A DNA stretch of 64,000 bases from Allochromatium tepidum (GTDB lineage Bacteria > Pseudomonadota > Gammaproteobacteria > Chromatiales > Chromatiaceae): the NCBI RefSeq assembly GCF_018409545.1, contig NZ_AP024563.1, positions 788,501 to 852,500 on the forward strand, read 5' to 3'. The notes beneath the pieces were generated by a model. The model made no database searches and was not told the DNA's origin. It saw only the letters and a program-made list of their open reading frames with translations. The position numbers and the translations under genes were made by a program. Below are positions 38,671 to 48,286 of this stretch, one piece after another; the stretch's first letter is position 1, and each line of letters starts with the position of its first letter.

Positions 38671-39960
38671 ATGTCAGACACATTTCTCGGCATACAGCCG
38701 ATCTTCGACCGCGACCAGCACATAATCGCTTACGAATTGTTGTTTCGTGGTCTCTTCGGCGGATTCGAGGACGACCCGATCGACCCCGATGCGGCGACCT
38801 CACAGGTCATCCTCAACGCCTTCACCGACATCGGTGTGGAGCGTCTCGGGCGCGACAAGCTGCTCTTCCTGAATCTGACCGAGGGCCTGCTGAAGAGCGA
38901 CCTCATCCGGACCCTGCCGCCGGATCGGGTGGTGCTGGAGATCCTGGAGACCGTGCGGATCACGCCCGCCCTGGTCGAGTCCGCCAGGTCACTGGTCGGT
39001 CTGGGCTTCACGCTGGCCCTCGACGACTTCGTCTACTCGCCCGAATGGGATCCGCTGCTCGAGATCGCCCGGATCGTCAAGTTCGACGTGCTCGGTGACG
39101 ATCGCGCTGCGATCACGGCCAAGCTGGCTTCGCTTCCACGGACCTGTCGTCCGCGCTTGCTCGCCGAGAAGATCGAGACGCACGAGCAGTTCCAGGACTG
39201 TCTCGGTCTGGGATTCGATCTCTTCCAGGGGTATCACCTGGCCAGACCCGAGGTGCTCGCCGGCAAGCGCCCACCCGCCAATCATGTGCAGGCCCTGCGG
39301 TTGCTGGCGCGTCTGCAGGACGACGACATCGGCTTGCAGGAGGTCGAGCGCATCATCAGTCAGGACGTCACCCTGAGCTATCGTCTGCTGCGCTTCATCG
39401 GCAATGTCGCCGTCTCTCAGGCGCGTCCCATCCAGACCATGATGCAGGCCATCTCCCTGGTGGGTCTGCGTACCGTGCGCCAGTGGGCGGCACTCCTGAC
39501 CCTGGGGTCACTGGACTCGGTCAATCCGTACAGCTTCACGCGCTCCCTGACCTATGCGCGCTTCTGTCAGATCGTCGGTGAACGCCGTTTCAGCCAGGAC
39601 AAGGACGCGCTCTTCACCGTGGGCCTGTTCTCCAACCTCGACGAGATCCTGTTGATCCCCTTGCACGAGGCCCTGGAACACCTGCCCCTGGATCTCCGCA
39701 TCAAGCAGGCCATTCTCGAACACAAGGGACTGCTCGGCGCCGTCCTGGCCTATGCCAAGGGCTTTGAGGACGACGAGCGATCCTCGGATGAGTCGCTGCC
39801 GGGTCTGGACGCCGAAACGCTCGCCGTCTATTTCCTCGAGGCCTTTGCCTGGGCGCGCGATCTCCAGCAGCAGGTCGAGACGGGTGATCGCGACGCACAC
39901 GATCAGGAACGCCATCCTCCCCGCGACGACCTCAGAGCACGATCACGACCACGCCGCTGA
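38671..39960 (+). CDS. EAL-HDOD signalling protein (YuxH-like)
   Basis: This is a 429-residue protein with an N-terminal EAL-like domain and a C-terminal HDOD domain. The EAL signature is degenerate (YELLFRG), as usual for YuxH-type members, and the LDDF motif is present, so it probably binds rather than cleaves c-di-GMP. HDOD features include a conserved ISQDVTLSYRLLRFIG segment. GAGGGAG lies just upstream of ATG 38671. The last 29 bases overlap the 3' end of the convergent EamA gene. Confidence 0.9.
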   Translation: MSDTFLGIQPIFDRDQHIIAYELLFRGLFGGFEDDPIDPDAATSQVILNAFTDIGVERLGRDKLLFLNLTEGLLKSDLIRTLPPDRVVLEILETVRITPALVESARSLVGLGFTLALDDFVYSPEWDPLLEIARIVKFDVLGDDRAAITAKLASLPRTCRPRLLAEKIETHEQFQDCLGLGFDLFQGYHLARPEVLAGKRPPANHVQALRLLARLQDDDIGLQEVERIISQDVTLSYRLLRFIGNVAVSQARPIQTMMQAISLVGLRTVRQWAALLTLGSLDSVNPYSFTRSLTYARFCQIVGERRFSQDKDALFTVGLFSNLDEILLIPLHEALEHLPLDLRIKQAILEHKGLLGAVLAYAKGFEDDERSSDESLPGLDAETLAVYFLEAFAWARDLQQQVETGDRDAHDQERHPPRDDLRARSRPRR

Positions 39961-40807
39961 GCATGAGTACGCCGGCCGGCAACCGCACCGCCATCCCCGG
40001 CTCGCGGAAGATCAGCGCGCCATAGAGGATGCCGAACAGCAGGCTGGTGCGTTTGACGGCGATCATATAGGCGACCTCGATCTTCTGGATCGCCAGGAAA
40101 TGGGTGAAGACCATGATCCCGAGCAGTCCGCCGACCGTCAGCACGGCCCAGGGGTGTCGCGCGAGCCGCACCAGCCGACTCGGACGCGGCAGGACGATGA
40201 CCACCGCGACCGCGATCCCGAGCAGCGCGAAATAGAAGGCACCGAAGGATTCGGGCGGCAGATAGCGCATCGCGCCCTTGCCCAGGGTTGCCGTGAGCGC
40301 ATAGAGCGCGGCGACGCCGAGCATCATCCGTGATCCGGGTTCGTCGAGGATGGCGACGAAGGGCGCGACCCAGCCCTGCCAGTTGCGCCGATGGGCATGG
40401 GCGCTGTTGAGCAGCCAGGCCCCGGCGACGACCAGCAGGATGCCCAGGACGCCGCGTGCCGAGACCTGTTCGCCGAGCAGCAACCAGGCCACACCGATCA
40501 CGAACACCGGGGTGAAGGCCAGATAGGGCAGGGTGAGCGAGAGCGGATGGTCGCGGATCGCCGCCACATAGAGCCACATGGCGGCCATCTCCAGCGGCAG
40601 CATGACGCCCATCCAGCCCCAGAAGGCCCAGGGCAGTTCGGCGATCGGCGGCATCCCGATCAGCAACGGCGTCATCAGCAGTCCGGGGAGGCAGAAGCGC
40701 ACCACCAGCAGCTCGCTCGCCGTGAGATCGCGCAACCAGGCCTTGGCCGCCGCGTCGGCGCTGGCCAGAGTGAAGGCGCAGATCAGCGCCAGCGCGATCC
40801 AGCTCAT
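39932..40807 (-). CDS. EamA/DMT-family transporter
   Basis: This is a 291-residue membrane protein with about ten TM helices in two EamA repeats, as in drug/metabolite transporters such as RhaT or YdcZ relatives. The start MSWIALALI at 40807 overlaps the dusA stop by 4 bases, so the genes are translationally coupled. The substrate is unknown. Its 3' end overlaps the EAL-HDOD gene on the other strand by 29 bases. Confidence 0.88.
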   Translation of the reverse strand: MSWIALALICAFTLASADAAAKAWLRDLTASELLVVRFCLPGLLMTPLLIGMPPIAELPWAFWGWMGVMLPLEMAAMWLYVAAIRDHPLSLTLPYLAFTPVFVIGVAWLLLGEQVSARGVLGILLVVAGAWLLNSAHAHRRNWQGWVAPFVAILDEPGSRMMLGVAALYALTATLGKGAMRYLPPESFGAFYFALLGIAVAVVIVLPRPSRLVRLARHPWAVLTVGGLLGIMVFTHFLAIQKIEVAYMIAVKRTSLLFGILYGALIFREPGMAVRLPAGVLMLSGVVVIVL

Positions 40808-41808
40808 GGACGTGCGTAGTCGCCGAATCCGAGTACTTCGACCCCGGCGCCCGGCCGGTGGGCCTGTTCGCTGATGCGTCGCCGCCAGGCACGCGCACCG
40901 GGCCGGCCCCGGAAGAGCCCGAGCAGATGGCGGCTCATGGCGCTCATCGGCACACCGGCGGCGAGCTGGCGTTCGGCGTAGGGGATGAAGGCTTCGAGCA
41001 CCTGCCGGCGTGTCGGCCGGGGGTGATCGTCGCCGAAGACGCGCCGGTCGGCCTCGGCCAGGATCCAGGGATTGTGATAGGCCGCGCGTCCGATCATGAC
41101 CCCATCGAGATCGCTCAGGAAGTCGACGGCCGCGTCCAGGGTCTCGATGCCGCCGTTGATGACGATCGGGAGACACGGGAAGTCGCGTTTGAGATCACGC
41201 ACCACCTCGTAGCGCAGGGGCGGGATGTCGCGATTCTCCTTCGGACTCAGGCCCTTGAGCCAGGCCTTGCGCGCGTGGACGATGACGGCATCGCAACCGG
41301 CCTCGCTCAGTCGACCGACGAAGTCGACGAGTTCGGCATAGCTGTCGCGCTCGTCGATGCCGATGCGATGCTTGACCGTCACCGGCACCCGCACCGCCGC
41401 ACGCATCGCCGTCACGCACTCGGCCACCAGCGCCGGCTCGGCCATGAGACAGGCACCGAAGCGTCCGTTCCGGACCCGGTCGGATGGGCAGCCGACGTTG
41501 AGATTGATCTCGTCATAGCCCCAGTCCTCGGCCATCCGCGCACAGCGCGCCAGATCCTTGGGGTCGGAGCCGCCGAGCTGGAGCGCCACCGGGTGCTCGG
41601 CCGGGTCATAGCGCAGAAAGCGCTCCCGGTCGCCGTGGATCAGGGCGCCCGTGGTGATCATCTCGGTATAGAGCAGGGTGTGGCGGCTGATCAGACGCAG
41701 GAAGTATCTGCAGTGTCCGTCAGTCCAGTCGAGCATGGGCGCAATTGATAAACGTCTCGCGTTTTGCAGCGCGAGACGTCGTGTGGAGCTGTCTGTCGTC
41801 GGAGGCAT
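40804..41808 (-). CDS. dusA: tRNA-dihydrouridine(20/20a) synthase
   Basis: This is a 334-residue flavoenzyme reducing uridines 20 and 20a of tRNA. The N-terminal signature APMLDWTDGHCRYF, the FMN/tRNA motif NLNVGCPSDRV with its catalytic cysteine, and VKHRIGIDERDSY identify DusA. Length is typical. It precedes the EamA gene with a 4-base overlap. Confidence 0.96.
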   Translation of the reverse strand: MPPTTDSSTRRLALQNARRLSIAPMLDWTDGHCRYFLRLISRHTLLYTEMITTGALIHGDRERFLRYDPAEHPVALQLGGSDPKDLARCARMAEDWGYDEINLNVGCPSDRVRNGRFGACLMAEPALVAECVTAMRAAVRVPVTVKHRIGIDERDSYAELVDFVGRLSEAGCDAVIVHARKAWLKGLSPKENRDIPPLRYEVVRDLKRDFPCLPIVINGGIETLDAAVDFLSDLDGVMIGRAAYHNPWILAEADRRVFGDDHPRPTRRQVLEAFIPYAERQLAAGVPMSAMSRHLLGLFRGRPGARAWRRRISEQAHRPGAGVEVLGFGDYARP

Positions 41809-41821
41809 GAGCGTGTCGGGA

Positions 41822-41857
41822 ATGATGGGGGCCGAGCTGGATGGCTGGCCCCATCAT
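41822..41857 (-). terminator. Stem-loop downstream of the sulfatase gene
   Basis: Arms ATGATGGGGGCC (41822-41833) and GGCCCCATCAT (41847-41857) pair with one bulged G around a 13-base loop. It lies 13 bases beyond the end of the minus-strand sulfatase gene and 14 bases before dusA. No long T-run follows on the minus strand, so its efficiency is doubtful. Confidence 0.5.
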
Positions 41858-41869
41858 ACCGAAAAAGGC

Positions 41870-43768
41870 TCAAAGCGGCGTTTGCGAACCAGACTGCACA
41901 GCGGCGGCGCGGAAGCGGCGATTGGGAAGATGCAATTCGAGCAAGGTATGCTGACTGCCGCTGAAGAGATCGGTACGCAGGGTCTCGACGGCCTGGAGCC
42001 GGCGCGTCGACTCGCTGCACGCGGCGGCGTCGGTCTCGGCCCCGCGACAGACCCGATCCTCGTCCGCGGCGACGACGAGGTGAACGCCGGGCAGCGGACG
42101 GATGCGACTGGACTCGCCCGCCTGAGCGGCCAGCTTGAGGATGCTCGGCCGCTGATCGCCGAGCCGGTCGAGCAGCAGTGCCGGCAGCTGATAGGCCGGA
42201 ATATCACCGACCGCCACCGGCCCATGCTCCCCATCGATCAGGATGAGCGGCGTCTCGACCAGGGTGCGGAACATGGGGTCGGTGAACTCGCCGCGCCGGC
42301 CGGCCAGCAGACCGGATTCGGTATAGCCGCCGAAGTTCGGCGTCAGCGCCGGCAGATGGTCGCCGAAGAGCACGATCAGGCCGTCCGGATCGGCCGCCCG
42401 TAGCTCGCGCAGAAACGCCATGAGTTCACGCGATTTGTAATAGAGCGTATTGGCATAGGCCGCGACGACCTCGTGCCCCTCGGCCGCCGTGATGACCGCC
42501 GGGCGGCGTTCGTTGAGCGGGTAGGGCAGATGGCCGAAATAGGTCAGCAGATAGTTGAACACCGGACGCGACCCGCCAAGCGTCCCGGCTCCACGCAGCC
42601 GCTCCATGACCTGCCGGTACATGGATTCATCACTCAGAAAGGCCCGGTTCATGTCATCGAGCACGAAGTCCTGATCGGCCCAATAGGTCTCGAAACCGAT
42701 GCGCCGATAGGCATTGACCCGGTTCCAGAAGGAGGCCGCATTCGGATGCGAGGCCAGACTGTGATAGCCCGCTTCGCCTAGATGACGCGGCAGACAGGGC
42801 ACGTCGCGTTTGAGTCCGGTCTCGAAGAAGACATTGTCCGCCGTCACCGGAAAGCCGCACAGGATCTCGAACTCGGTGTTGGCCGTATAGCCGCCGAAGA
42901 CGGGCGCGAGCAGGTGCGAGTGTCCGGCCTGCGCCCAGAGCCGACGGAACTCGGGATCGAGCGGGTCGGCCGAGAGCCGGGAGGCGGTCAGCGCCATCGG
43001 ATCCCAGAACGACTCCAGGACGATCATGTGCAGATTGCGCCTGGGTCGAGCGAAGCCGGCGCCGGCCGTATTCTCCGTGACCTTGACGAACTCGCTCGCC
43101 CGCTCACCCGCCACCAGCCGCAGCGCCTGATCGACCTCAGGCGCCGTCGGCGGCGGCACACGCCGTGCCAGCGCGCGCGTGGTCTCCTGGAGCAGATGGA
43201 TCGGCAGACCGCGCGACTGATAGTTCGCCGGCTGATTCCAGACCGAGTGCCCGAAATGCCGATCCATCGCCCGCACCAGATCGGCCGGAAAGCTGACGAC
43301 CAGTCCGACGGCCGCGCCGACGAGCGCCAGATTGACCCAAGTCCAACGGCGTTTCCAGTCGATCGACCAGACGAGCAGCAGGGTCGGCACCGACACCAGC
43401 AGCACGGCGGCGACCAGCGACCAGCCGTCGAGCAGCAGGAACATGTTGCGCGCCGCCGCGAAGTCGTCCGGCATCACGGGCGCACCCAGGGTCGAGAGCT
43501 TCATGGCATTGCCGAAGGTCAGCACGCTGAAGACGGCCATGGTCGCGATCATGAAGCGCGTCAGCGAGCGGGCCATCGCGAACAGCACCACGCCGAGCAG
43601 CAGATGGGCGACGAGATCGCGGGTGTAGGCCGAGGCCCAGGGGCTGACCTGGAGGAACCGGCCGCCGGCCCGGATGGCGAGCCAGTGCCAGACGAGTACG
43701 AACAGCAGCGCCGCGCACCAGGACAGTACGCGCGAATGGGCACGAACGAAGGCGAGCACGGAGTTCAT
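41870..43768 (-). CDS. LTA-synthase-like membrane sulfatase (phosphoglycerol transferase family)
   Basis: This is a 632-residue protein. The N-terminal half has about five TM helices (to about 165). The C-terminal sulfatase domain carries LHMIVLESFWDP (metal-binding Glu), GGYTANTEFEILCGFP with the candidate nucleophile threonine, and LFGDHLPALTPNFGG. Relatives include LtaS, MdoB/OpgB and EptA-type enzymes that transfer phosphoglycerol or similar groups to envelope glycans. In a Gram-negative background an OpgB-like role in periplasmic glucan or other glycan modification is likely but unproven. Confidence 0.85.
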   Translation of the reverse strand: MNSVLAFVRAHSRVLSWCAALLFVLVWHWLAIRAGGRFLQVSPWASAYTRDLVAHLLLGVVLFAMARSLTRFMIATMAVFSVLTFGNAMKLSTLGAPVMPDDFAAARNMFLLLDGWSLVAAVLLVSVPTLLLVWSIDWKRRWTWVNLALVGAAVGLVVSFPADLVRAMDRHFGHSVWNQPANYQSRGLPIHLLQETTRALARRVPPPTAPEVDQALRLVAGERASEFVKVTENTAGAGFARPRRNLHMIVLESFWDPMALTASRLSADPLDPEFRRLWAQAGHSHLLAPVFGGYTANTEFEILCGFPVTADNVFFETGLKRDVPCLPRHLGEAGYHSLASHPNAASFWNRVNAYRRIGFETYWADQDFVLDDMNRAFLSDESMYRQVMERLRGAGTLGGSRPVFNYLLTYFGHLPYPLNERRPAVITAAEGHEVVAAYANTLYYKSRELMAFLRELRAADPDGLIVLFGDHLPALTPNFGGYTESGLLAGRRGEFTDPMFRTLVETPLILIDGEHGPVAVGDIPAYQLPALLLDRLGDQRPSILKLAAQAGESSRIRPLPGVHLVVAADEDRVCRGAETDAAACSESTRRLQAVETLRTDLFSGSQHTLLELHLPNRRFRAAAVQSGSQTPL

Positions 43769-43908
43769 GGGCGTTCCGAAACGGCAGGAGCAGGAGAGTG
43801 CGATCTGAAAATCCTAGTGGATCGTCACAAAAATGTCTTGCAATCTTAACGAAATCGCCATTTTTCCGTAATTGATGCATTGGCCAACCGCGCACCAGCC
43901 AAGTTGCC

Positions 43909-43914
43909 TATAAT
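43909..43914 (+). promoter_or_regulatory. Candidate -10 element for the BLUF fusion gene
   Basis: A perfect TATAAT lies 63 bases before ATG 43978 in an AT-richer divergent region (43769-43977). No good -35 hexamer is found 16-18 bases upstream, so the promoter may need an activator. Confidence 0.35.
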
Positions 43915-43977
43915 CCTCGTCTCAAGACATCACCGTTGATGCCGGCCGCCCCCGGCCGCGCCGCGTCTGGACGATCC

Positions 43978-46900
43978 ATGACCGATTCGACCGCCAAACC
44001 GATTCGACTGGGACTCCTGAGTCCACTGACCGGCCTGGTCTCCATCTACGGCCAGGAAATCGCCCGGGCCGGTCGGATCGCCTGTGACGAGGTCAATGCC
44101 GCCGGCGGCCTCCTGGGCCGACGACTGGAGCTGATCGTCGAGGACGACGGCAGCCTGCCGGAGACCGCCGTGCCTGCCGCCAAGCGCCTGCTCGACGAAC
44201 ACGGCTGCACCGCCCTGATCGGCAATCTGCTCTCCAACTCGCGCATCGCTGTGGCCGACCGGGTCGCCGAGGTGCGTCAGGTGCCCTATCTGAACTTCTC
44301 GTTCTACGAGGGCAGCATCCACAGTCGCTATTTCTTCCATTTCGCCGCCCTGCCCAATCAACAGATCGAGCGCATGATTCCCTACATGGCGCGCGAGATC
44401 GGCCCCAAGATGTTCTTCGCCGGCAGCAACTACGAATGGCCGCGCGGCTCGATCGATGCGGCCACGCGCGCCCTGCGCGAGCTCGGCGGCGATGTGGTGG
44501 GCGAGGAATATCTGCCGTTGGGGAGCGCGCCGATCGACAAGCTCCTCGATCGTGTGCGCCGCTCGGGCGCGGACGTGTTCGTGCCCTATTTCGCCGGTTC
44601 GGAACAGGCGCGCCTGCTGACGCGCTTCTCCCAACTCGGGCTCAAACGACGCATGGCCGTGGTCATGGGGCACTATGACGAAGCCATGGCCGCCACGCTC
44701 GCGCCCGAGGTGCGCGAGGGTTTCTATTCCTGCAACACCTATTTCATGGCGCTCGACACCCCGGTCAACCGGCGCTATCTGACGGCCCTGGCCAAGCTCC
44801 CGGAGGTCACCGGGATCTGGCCCGACGGCAACGGCGTACTGACCAATTTCGGCGAGGGCGTCTATCTGTGCGTGCATGCCTTCGCCCGCGCCGCCAATCA
44901 GGCCGGCTCGCTGGAGACCCAGGCACTGCTCGACGCCCTGGAGCAGGTCGAGGTCGAGGGGCCGCAGGGCCTTGTCTGCATGGATCCGGCGACCCATCAC
45001 GCCCACGTCAACACCTATCTGGCGCGCGCCACCTTCGATGGCCCTTTCGAGCTCGTCACCACCTTCGGGCGTCTGCCGCCGCATATTCCGGAGCGCTATC
45101 GTCACGGGGTGGATCCGGGAGCGCTCCGGCTCCGCGAGTCCCCGCGCCCTGTTCCGCATCAGGAGATACTCTCGGCGCCACGCCCGCCCGAGACCACCGA
45201 CCACATCCTGTCGAGCATCGATGTCGGCGTGCTGGCGGTCGAGGCCGATGGCGTCATCATGGAGGCCAACCGGCGCGCCGGAGACATGTTCGGCTACAGC
45301 GTCGAGGAACTGGTCGGACTGCCGCTCCAGGAACTGATTCCACCCGCGTTCCGTCAGGCCCACGCCGCGCATCTGGAGGCCTTCCTGAAAGCCTCGACGC
45401 TGGAGCGACGCATGAGTCAGCGTCCCGAGCTCAGCGGCTATCGCAAGGATGGCTCGACCTTTCCGGTGGAGGTCTCGCTCTCCAAGTTCCGGATCGAGGA
45501 GCGCTGGGTGATGGTGGCGACCATGGTCGACGTCACCGAGCGCCGGCTCGCCGAGGAGGATCTGGTCTGGCGTGCCATTCACGATCCGCTCACGGGGTTG
45601 GCCAATCGGGCCATGATCCACGAGCGTCTGGAGCGCGCCCTGCATCGCTCCAAACGGCAGGGCCACAGCGTGGCGCTGCTGTTCATCGATCTCGACGGCT
45701 TCAAGCTCGTCAACGACAGTCACGGTCATCAGGCCGGCGATGAGCTGCTCAAGACGATCGCCCAGCGGCTGATCGATCATGTGCGTCCGGGCGACATCAT
45801 CGGCCGGCTCGGCGGCGACGAGTTCGTGGTGCTCTGCGACCAGGTCGAGAGTCCGGCGGCGGTCGCCAATCTGGCCGACCGGCTCAACGATCTGCTGCGC
45901 GAACCGGTGGAACTCTCGGGACGGCGCCTGTTCGCCACCGCCAGCATCGGTCTGGCCATCGGGCACGGCACCACCCACAGCGCCGACGAGCTGCTGCGCA
46001 ACGCGGATGCCGCCATGTATCAGGCCAAGGAGCAGGGACGCGACGGCTGGCGCTTCTTCAGTGAGGAGATCCACGAACAGGCGCGGCGGCGGCTCGACAT
46101 CATCAACGGCCTGCGTCAGGCCATCGAACGCGACGAGTTCCAGGTCCGGTTCCAGCCCATCCTCTGCGCCCAGAGCCAGATCGTTCGCGGCGCCGAACTG
46201 CTGTTGCGCTGGTTCCCGAGCGGGGGCGAGGTCTCGCCGGCGCACTTCGTCCCCATCGCCGAGATGAGCGGCTCGATCGTGCCGATCGGCAAGTGGGTGT
46301 TCCGTCAGGCCTGTCTGGCCGAACGCGAGTGGCGCGACCGCTTCGGCGTCGAGGCGCCCTATGTCAGCGTCAACGTCTCGGCACGCCAGCTCAACGACGA
46401 ATCACTGGTCGAGGAGTTCCGGGGGATGCTGGCCGAGACCGGGGCCGATCCCGAGCGCATCCTGCTGGAGCTGACCGAGACCTCGCTGATGAGCGACGTC
46501 ATCTTCAATCTCAGCGTGCTGCACCAGCTCGCCGGACTGGGGCTGCGGGTGGCGGTCGACGACTTCGGCACCGGCTATTCCTCGCTGGCGCAACTGCTGC
46601 GTCTGCCCCTGAGCAAGCTCAAGATCGACCGCGAGTTCGTCGACGGACTCGACAAGCGTCACGACAGCCGCGCCATCGTGCATGCCGTGTGCAGCATGGC
46701 GCGTGCCATGAACCTCGAGGTGATCGCCGAGGGGGTCGAGAACGCCAGTCAGTTCGGTTATCTGCGCGATCTGGGATGCGACTATGTCCAGGGGTTCCAT
46801 TTCTATCGTCCGCTGTCGCCCGATGAGTTCCTGGCCCTGCTGCACGAAGCCGGCGCCGCCGGGCGTCTGGCCGGCTCGGACGATCTCTATTCGCTGCTCT

Positions 46901-47343
46901 ATGTCAGTCAGGCCGCCCGTCCCATGGACGAGTCCGAGCTGAAGGCGTTGCTCGAAAAGGCGCGCGAGTCCAATCGCTCCCAGGGCATCACAGGCTTCCT
47001 GCTCTATTTCAGCGAATCCTTCATGCAGATCCTGGAGGGACAGCGTTCGCGTGTGCGGGCGTTGCTGGAGCAGATCCGGCGCGATCCGCGGCATCACAGT
47101 CTGCGGATCGTTTTCGAGGGCGGGATCCGGCAGCGCGCCTTCGTCGGCTGGAGCATGGGCTTCCGCGACATGGAGCACATCACCCATGCCCGGCTCGTCC
47201 CTAGCGGCAACGGGCGCAAGATCGACTTTCTCGAAATGGCCGAGGATCCGCGCGTCTGTTACAACTTCATCACGGCCTTTGCGCCGGATACCGGTCAGCT
47301 TCCGACGATCTGGGATGGGGGCCGGGACGATCCGCGACGCTGA
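43978..47343 (+). CDS. Binding-protein-fold / PAS / GGDEF / EAL / BLUF fusion
   Basis: This is a 1121-residue soluble sensor. Residues about 8-390 form a Leu/Ile/Val-type substrate-binding fold (AmiC/UrtA-like; LLSPLTGLVSIYGQEIARAG) without a signal peptide. PAS covers about 405-525. GGDEF (530-700) carries an intact GGDEF at 612-616. EAL (705-955) shows E740-L-L instead of EAL but keeps LELTET, DDFGTGYSS and IAEGVE. The C-terminal BLUF domain (969-1065) has the flavin residues Y975, N999 and Q1017, plus W1058 and M1060. It would couple a ligand and blue light to c-di-GMP. ATG 43978 gives the compact start; 43936 is also in frame. Confidence 0.92.
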   Translation: MTDSTAKPIRLGLLSPLTGLVSIYGQEIARAGRIACDEVNAAGGLLGRRLELIVEDDGSLPETAVPAAKRLLDEHGCTALIGNLLSNSRIAVADRVAEVRQVPYLNFSFYEGSIHSRYFFHFAALPNQQIERMIPYMAREIGPKMFFAGSNYEWPRGSIDAATRALRELGGDVVGEEYLPLGSAPIDKLLDRVRRSGADVFVPYFAGSEQARLLTRFSQLGLKRRMAVVMGHYDEAMAATLAPEVREGFYSCNTYFMALDTPVNRRYLTALAKLPEVTGIWPDGNGVLTNFGEGVYLCVHAFARAANQAGSLETQALLDALEQVEVEGPQGLVCMDPATHHAHVNTYLARATFDGPFELVTTFGRLPPHIPERYRHGVDPGALRLRESPRPVPHQEILSAPRPPETTDHILSSIDVGVLAVEADGVIMEANRRAGDMFGYSVEELVGLPLQELIPPAFRQAHAAHLEAFLKASTLERRMSQRPELSGYRKDGSTFPVEVSLSKFRIEERWVMVATMVDVTERRLAEEDLVWRAIHDPLTGLANRAMIHERLERALHRSKRQGHSVALLFIDLDGFKLVNDSHGHQAGDELLKTIAQRLIDHVRPGDIIGRLGGDEFVVLCDQVESPAAVANLADRLNDLLREPVELSGRRLFATASIGLAIGHGTTHSADELLRNADAAMYQAKEQGRDGWRFFSEEIHEQARRRLDIINGLRQAIERDEFQVRFQPILCAQSQIVRGAELLLRWFPSGGEVSPAHFVPIAEMSGSIVPIGKWVFRQACLAEREWRDRFGVEAPYVSVNVSARQLNDESLVEEFRGMLAETGADPERILLELTETSLMSDVIFNLSVLHQLAGLGLRVAVDDFGTGYSSLAQLLRLPLSKLKIDREFVDGLDKRHDSRAIVHAVCSMARAMNLEVIAEGVENASQFGYLRDLGCDYVQGFHFYRPLSPDEFLALLHEAGAAGRLAGSDDLYSLLYVSQAARPMDESELKALLEKARESNRSQGITGFLLYFSESFMQILEGQRSRVRALLEQIRRDPRHHSLRIVFEGGIRQRAFVGWSMGFRDMEHITHARLVPSGNGRKIDFLEMAEDPRVCYNFITAFAPDTGQLPTIWDGGRDDPRR

Positions 47344-47441
47344 AGGCCAAAGGGCGTACCGTATCGGGCGGCACCGGATGTCTTCCCGTCCGGCCTCGAT
47401 ATTCAACGACACACTACCGATCCAGTCAGGAACCAAGAATC

Positions 47442-48113
47442 GTGGCAAAGACAAAAGCGATCTCGACCGACGACGTACTGCTGATGCTGTGCACCTCTGT
47501 GAAGAAGGTGCTCTCGGTGGCCACCCGGACCCAGATCACCTATTCGCCCATGGTGCAGAAGATCACGCGCACCTGTCTGCGGCCGGACATCGGCTGCTTC
47601 GTGCTCTTCGACGGCAGCTTCTCGGGTCTGGTCATCATCAACTTCTCGGCCCCGGCCGCCATGGAGATCTATCGTGCCTACATGATGAGCATGGGGATGC
47701 CGGAGTCCGAACTGGCCACCCAGCATACGTCCGAAGAGGTCGGCAACATGCTCGGTGAGTTGATGAATCAGATCGTCGGGGATTTCACGGGCAACGTGGG
47801 CAGTGAGCTGCTGGTCTCGATCAATCAGAACCAGCCCAAGATGCTCACCATCAACAAGGAGGTGGTGGTCAGTATCGACACCAATCTGGATCGTGCCCAG
47901 GCGCGGCGCGTCTCCTTCTCGACCGCCAATCGCAACGTCTTCTACATGGAACTGGCGATGGATCGCACCGAATTCATCCAGCTCCATGAGTTCGAACGCG
48001 AGGAGACCGATCCGGATCGCATCGTCGAGGAGATCGGCCGGCAGGAGACACTGGCGAGCACGAGCAATCAGACGCTCGTCGATCAGAGCCTGCTCGACGA
48101 ACTGGGGCTTTGA
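47442..48113 (+). CDS. DUF3334 protein (CheX-like)
   Basis: This is a 223-residue protein matching the DUF3334 pattern: an N-terminal STDDVLLMLCTSVKKVLS, RTCLRPDIGCFVLFDG, NMLGELMNQIVGDFTGNV and RTEFIQLHEFE. The middle resembles the CheC/CheX phosphatase fold (E...N helix). It follows the BLUF fusion with a 98-base gap and may act in the same signalling path. The start is GTG 47442. No enzymatic role has been assigned to the family as far as I know. Confidence 0.85.
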   Translation: MAKTKAISTDDVLLMLCTSVKKVLSVATRTQITYSPMVQKITRTCLRPDIGCFVLFDGSFSGLVIINFSAPAAMEIYRAYMMSMGMPESELATQHTSEEVGNMLGELMNQIVGDFTGNVGSELLVSINQNQPKMLTINKEVVVSIDTNLDRAQARRVSFSTANRNVFYMELAMDRTEFIQLHEFEREETDPDRIVEEIGRQETLASTSNQTLVDQSLLDELGL

Positions 48114-48134
48114 ACCACGTCCAGTCTGAGTGAG

Positions 48135-48283
48135 ATGCAGCGCGAAGCCGAGACGGGGCGGTTGGTGCCGCATGAGTCGTTGGAGGCGCACACGGCACCG
48201 GCGCGCTGGACAGCGGATCGAGGGCACCTTGTCAGTCGCGAAACGGTGCGTCGGGCACTCAAGCGCCTGGGGTTTTCAGCGTG
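48135..48283 (+). mobile_element. IS630-like transposase N-terminal fragment
   Basis: A short frame encodes TAPARWTADRGHLVSRETVRRALKRLGFS. The VSRETVRRALKRLG helix-turn-helix is the N-terminal DNA-binding motif of IS630/Tc1-type transposases. No catalytic DDE part follows; at about 48280 the frame runs into a truncated AAA/PDDEXK gene. It is a remnant, with no terminal inverted repeats seen. Confidence 0.55.
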
Positions 48284-48286
48284 GGG

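Noticed and set aside
43930-46245. Open frame of 771 codons on the minus strand
   Set aside because: It is antisense to the BLUF fusion gene and has no recognisable domain; a GC-rich shadow.
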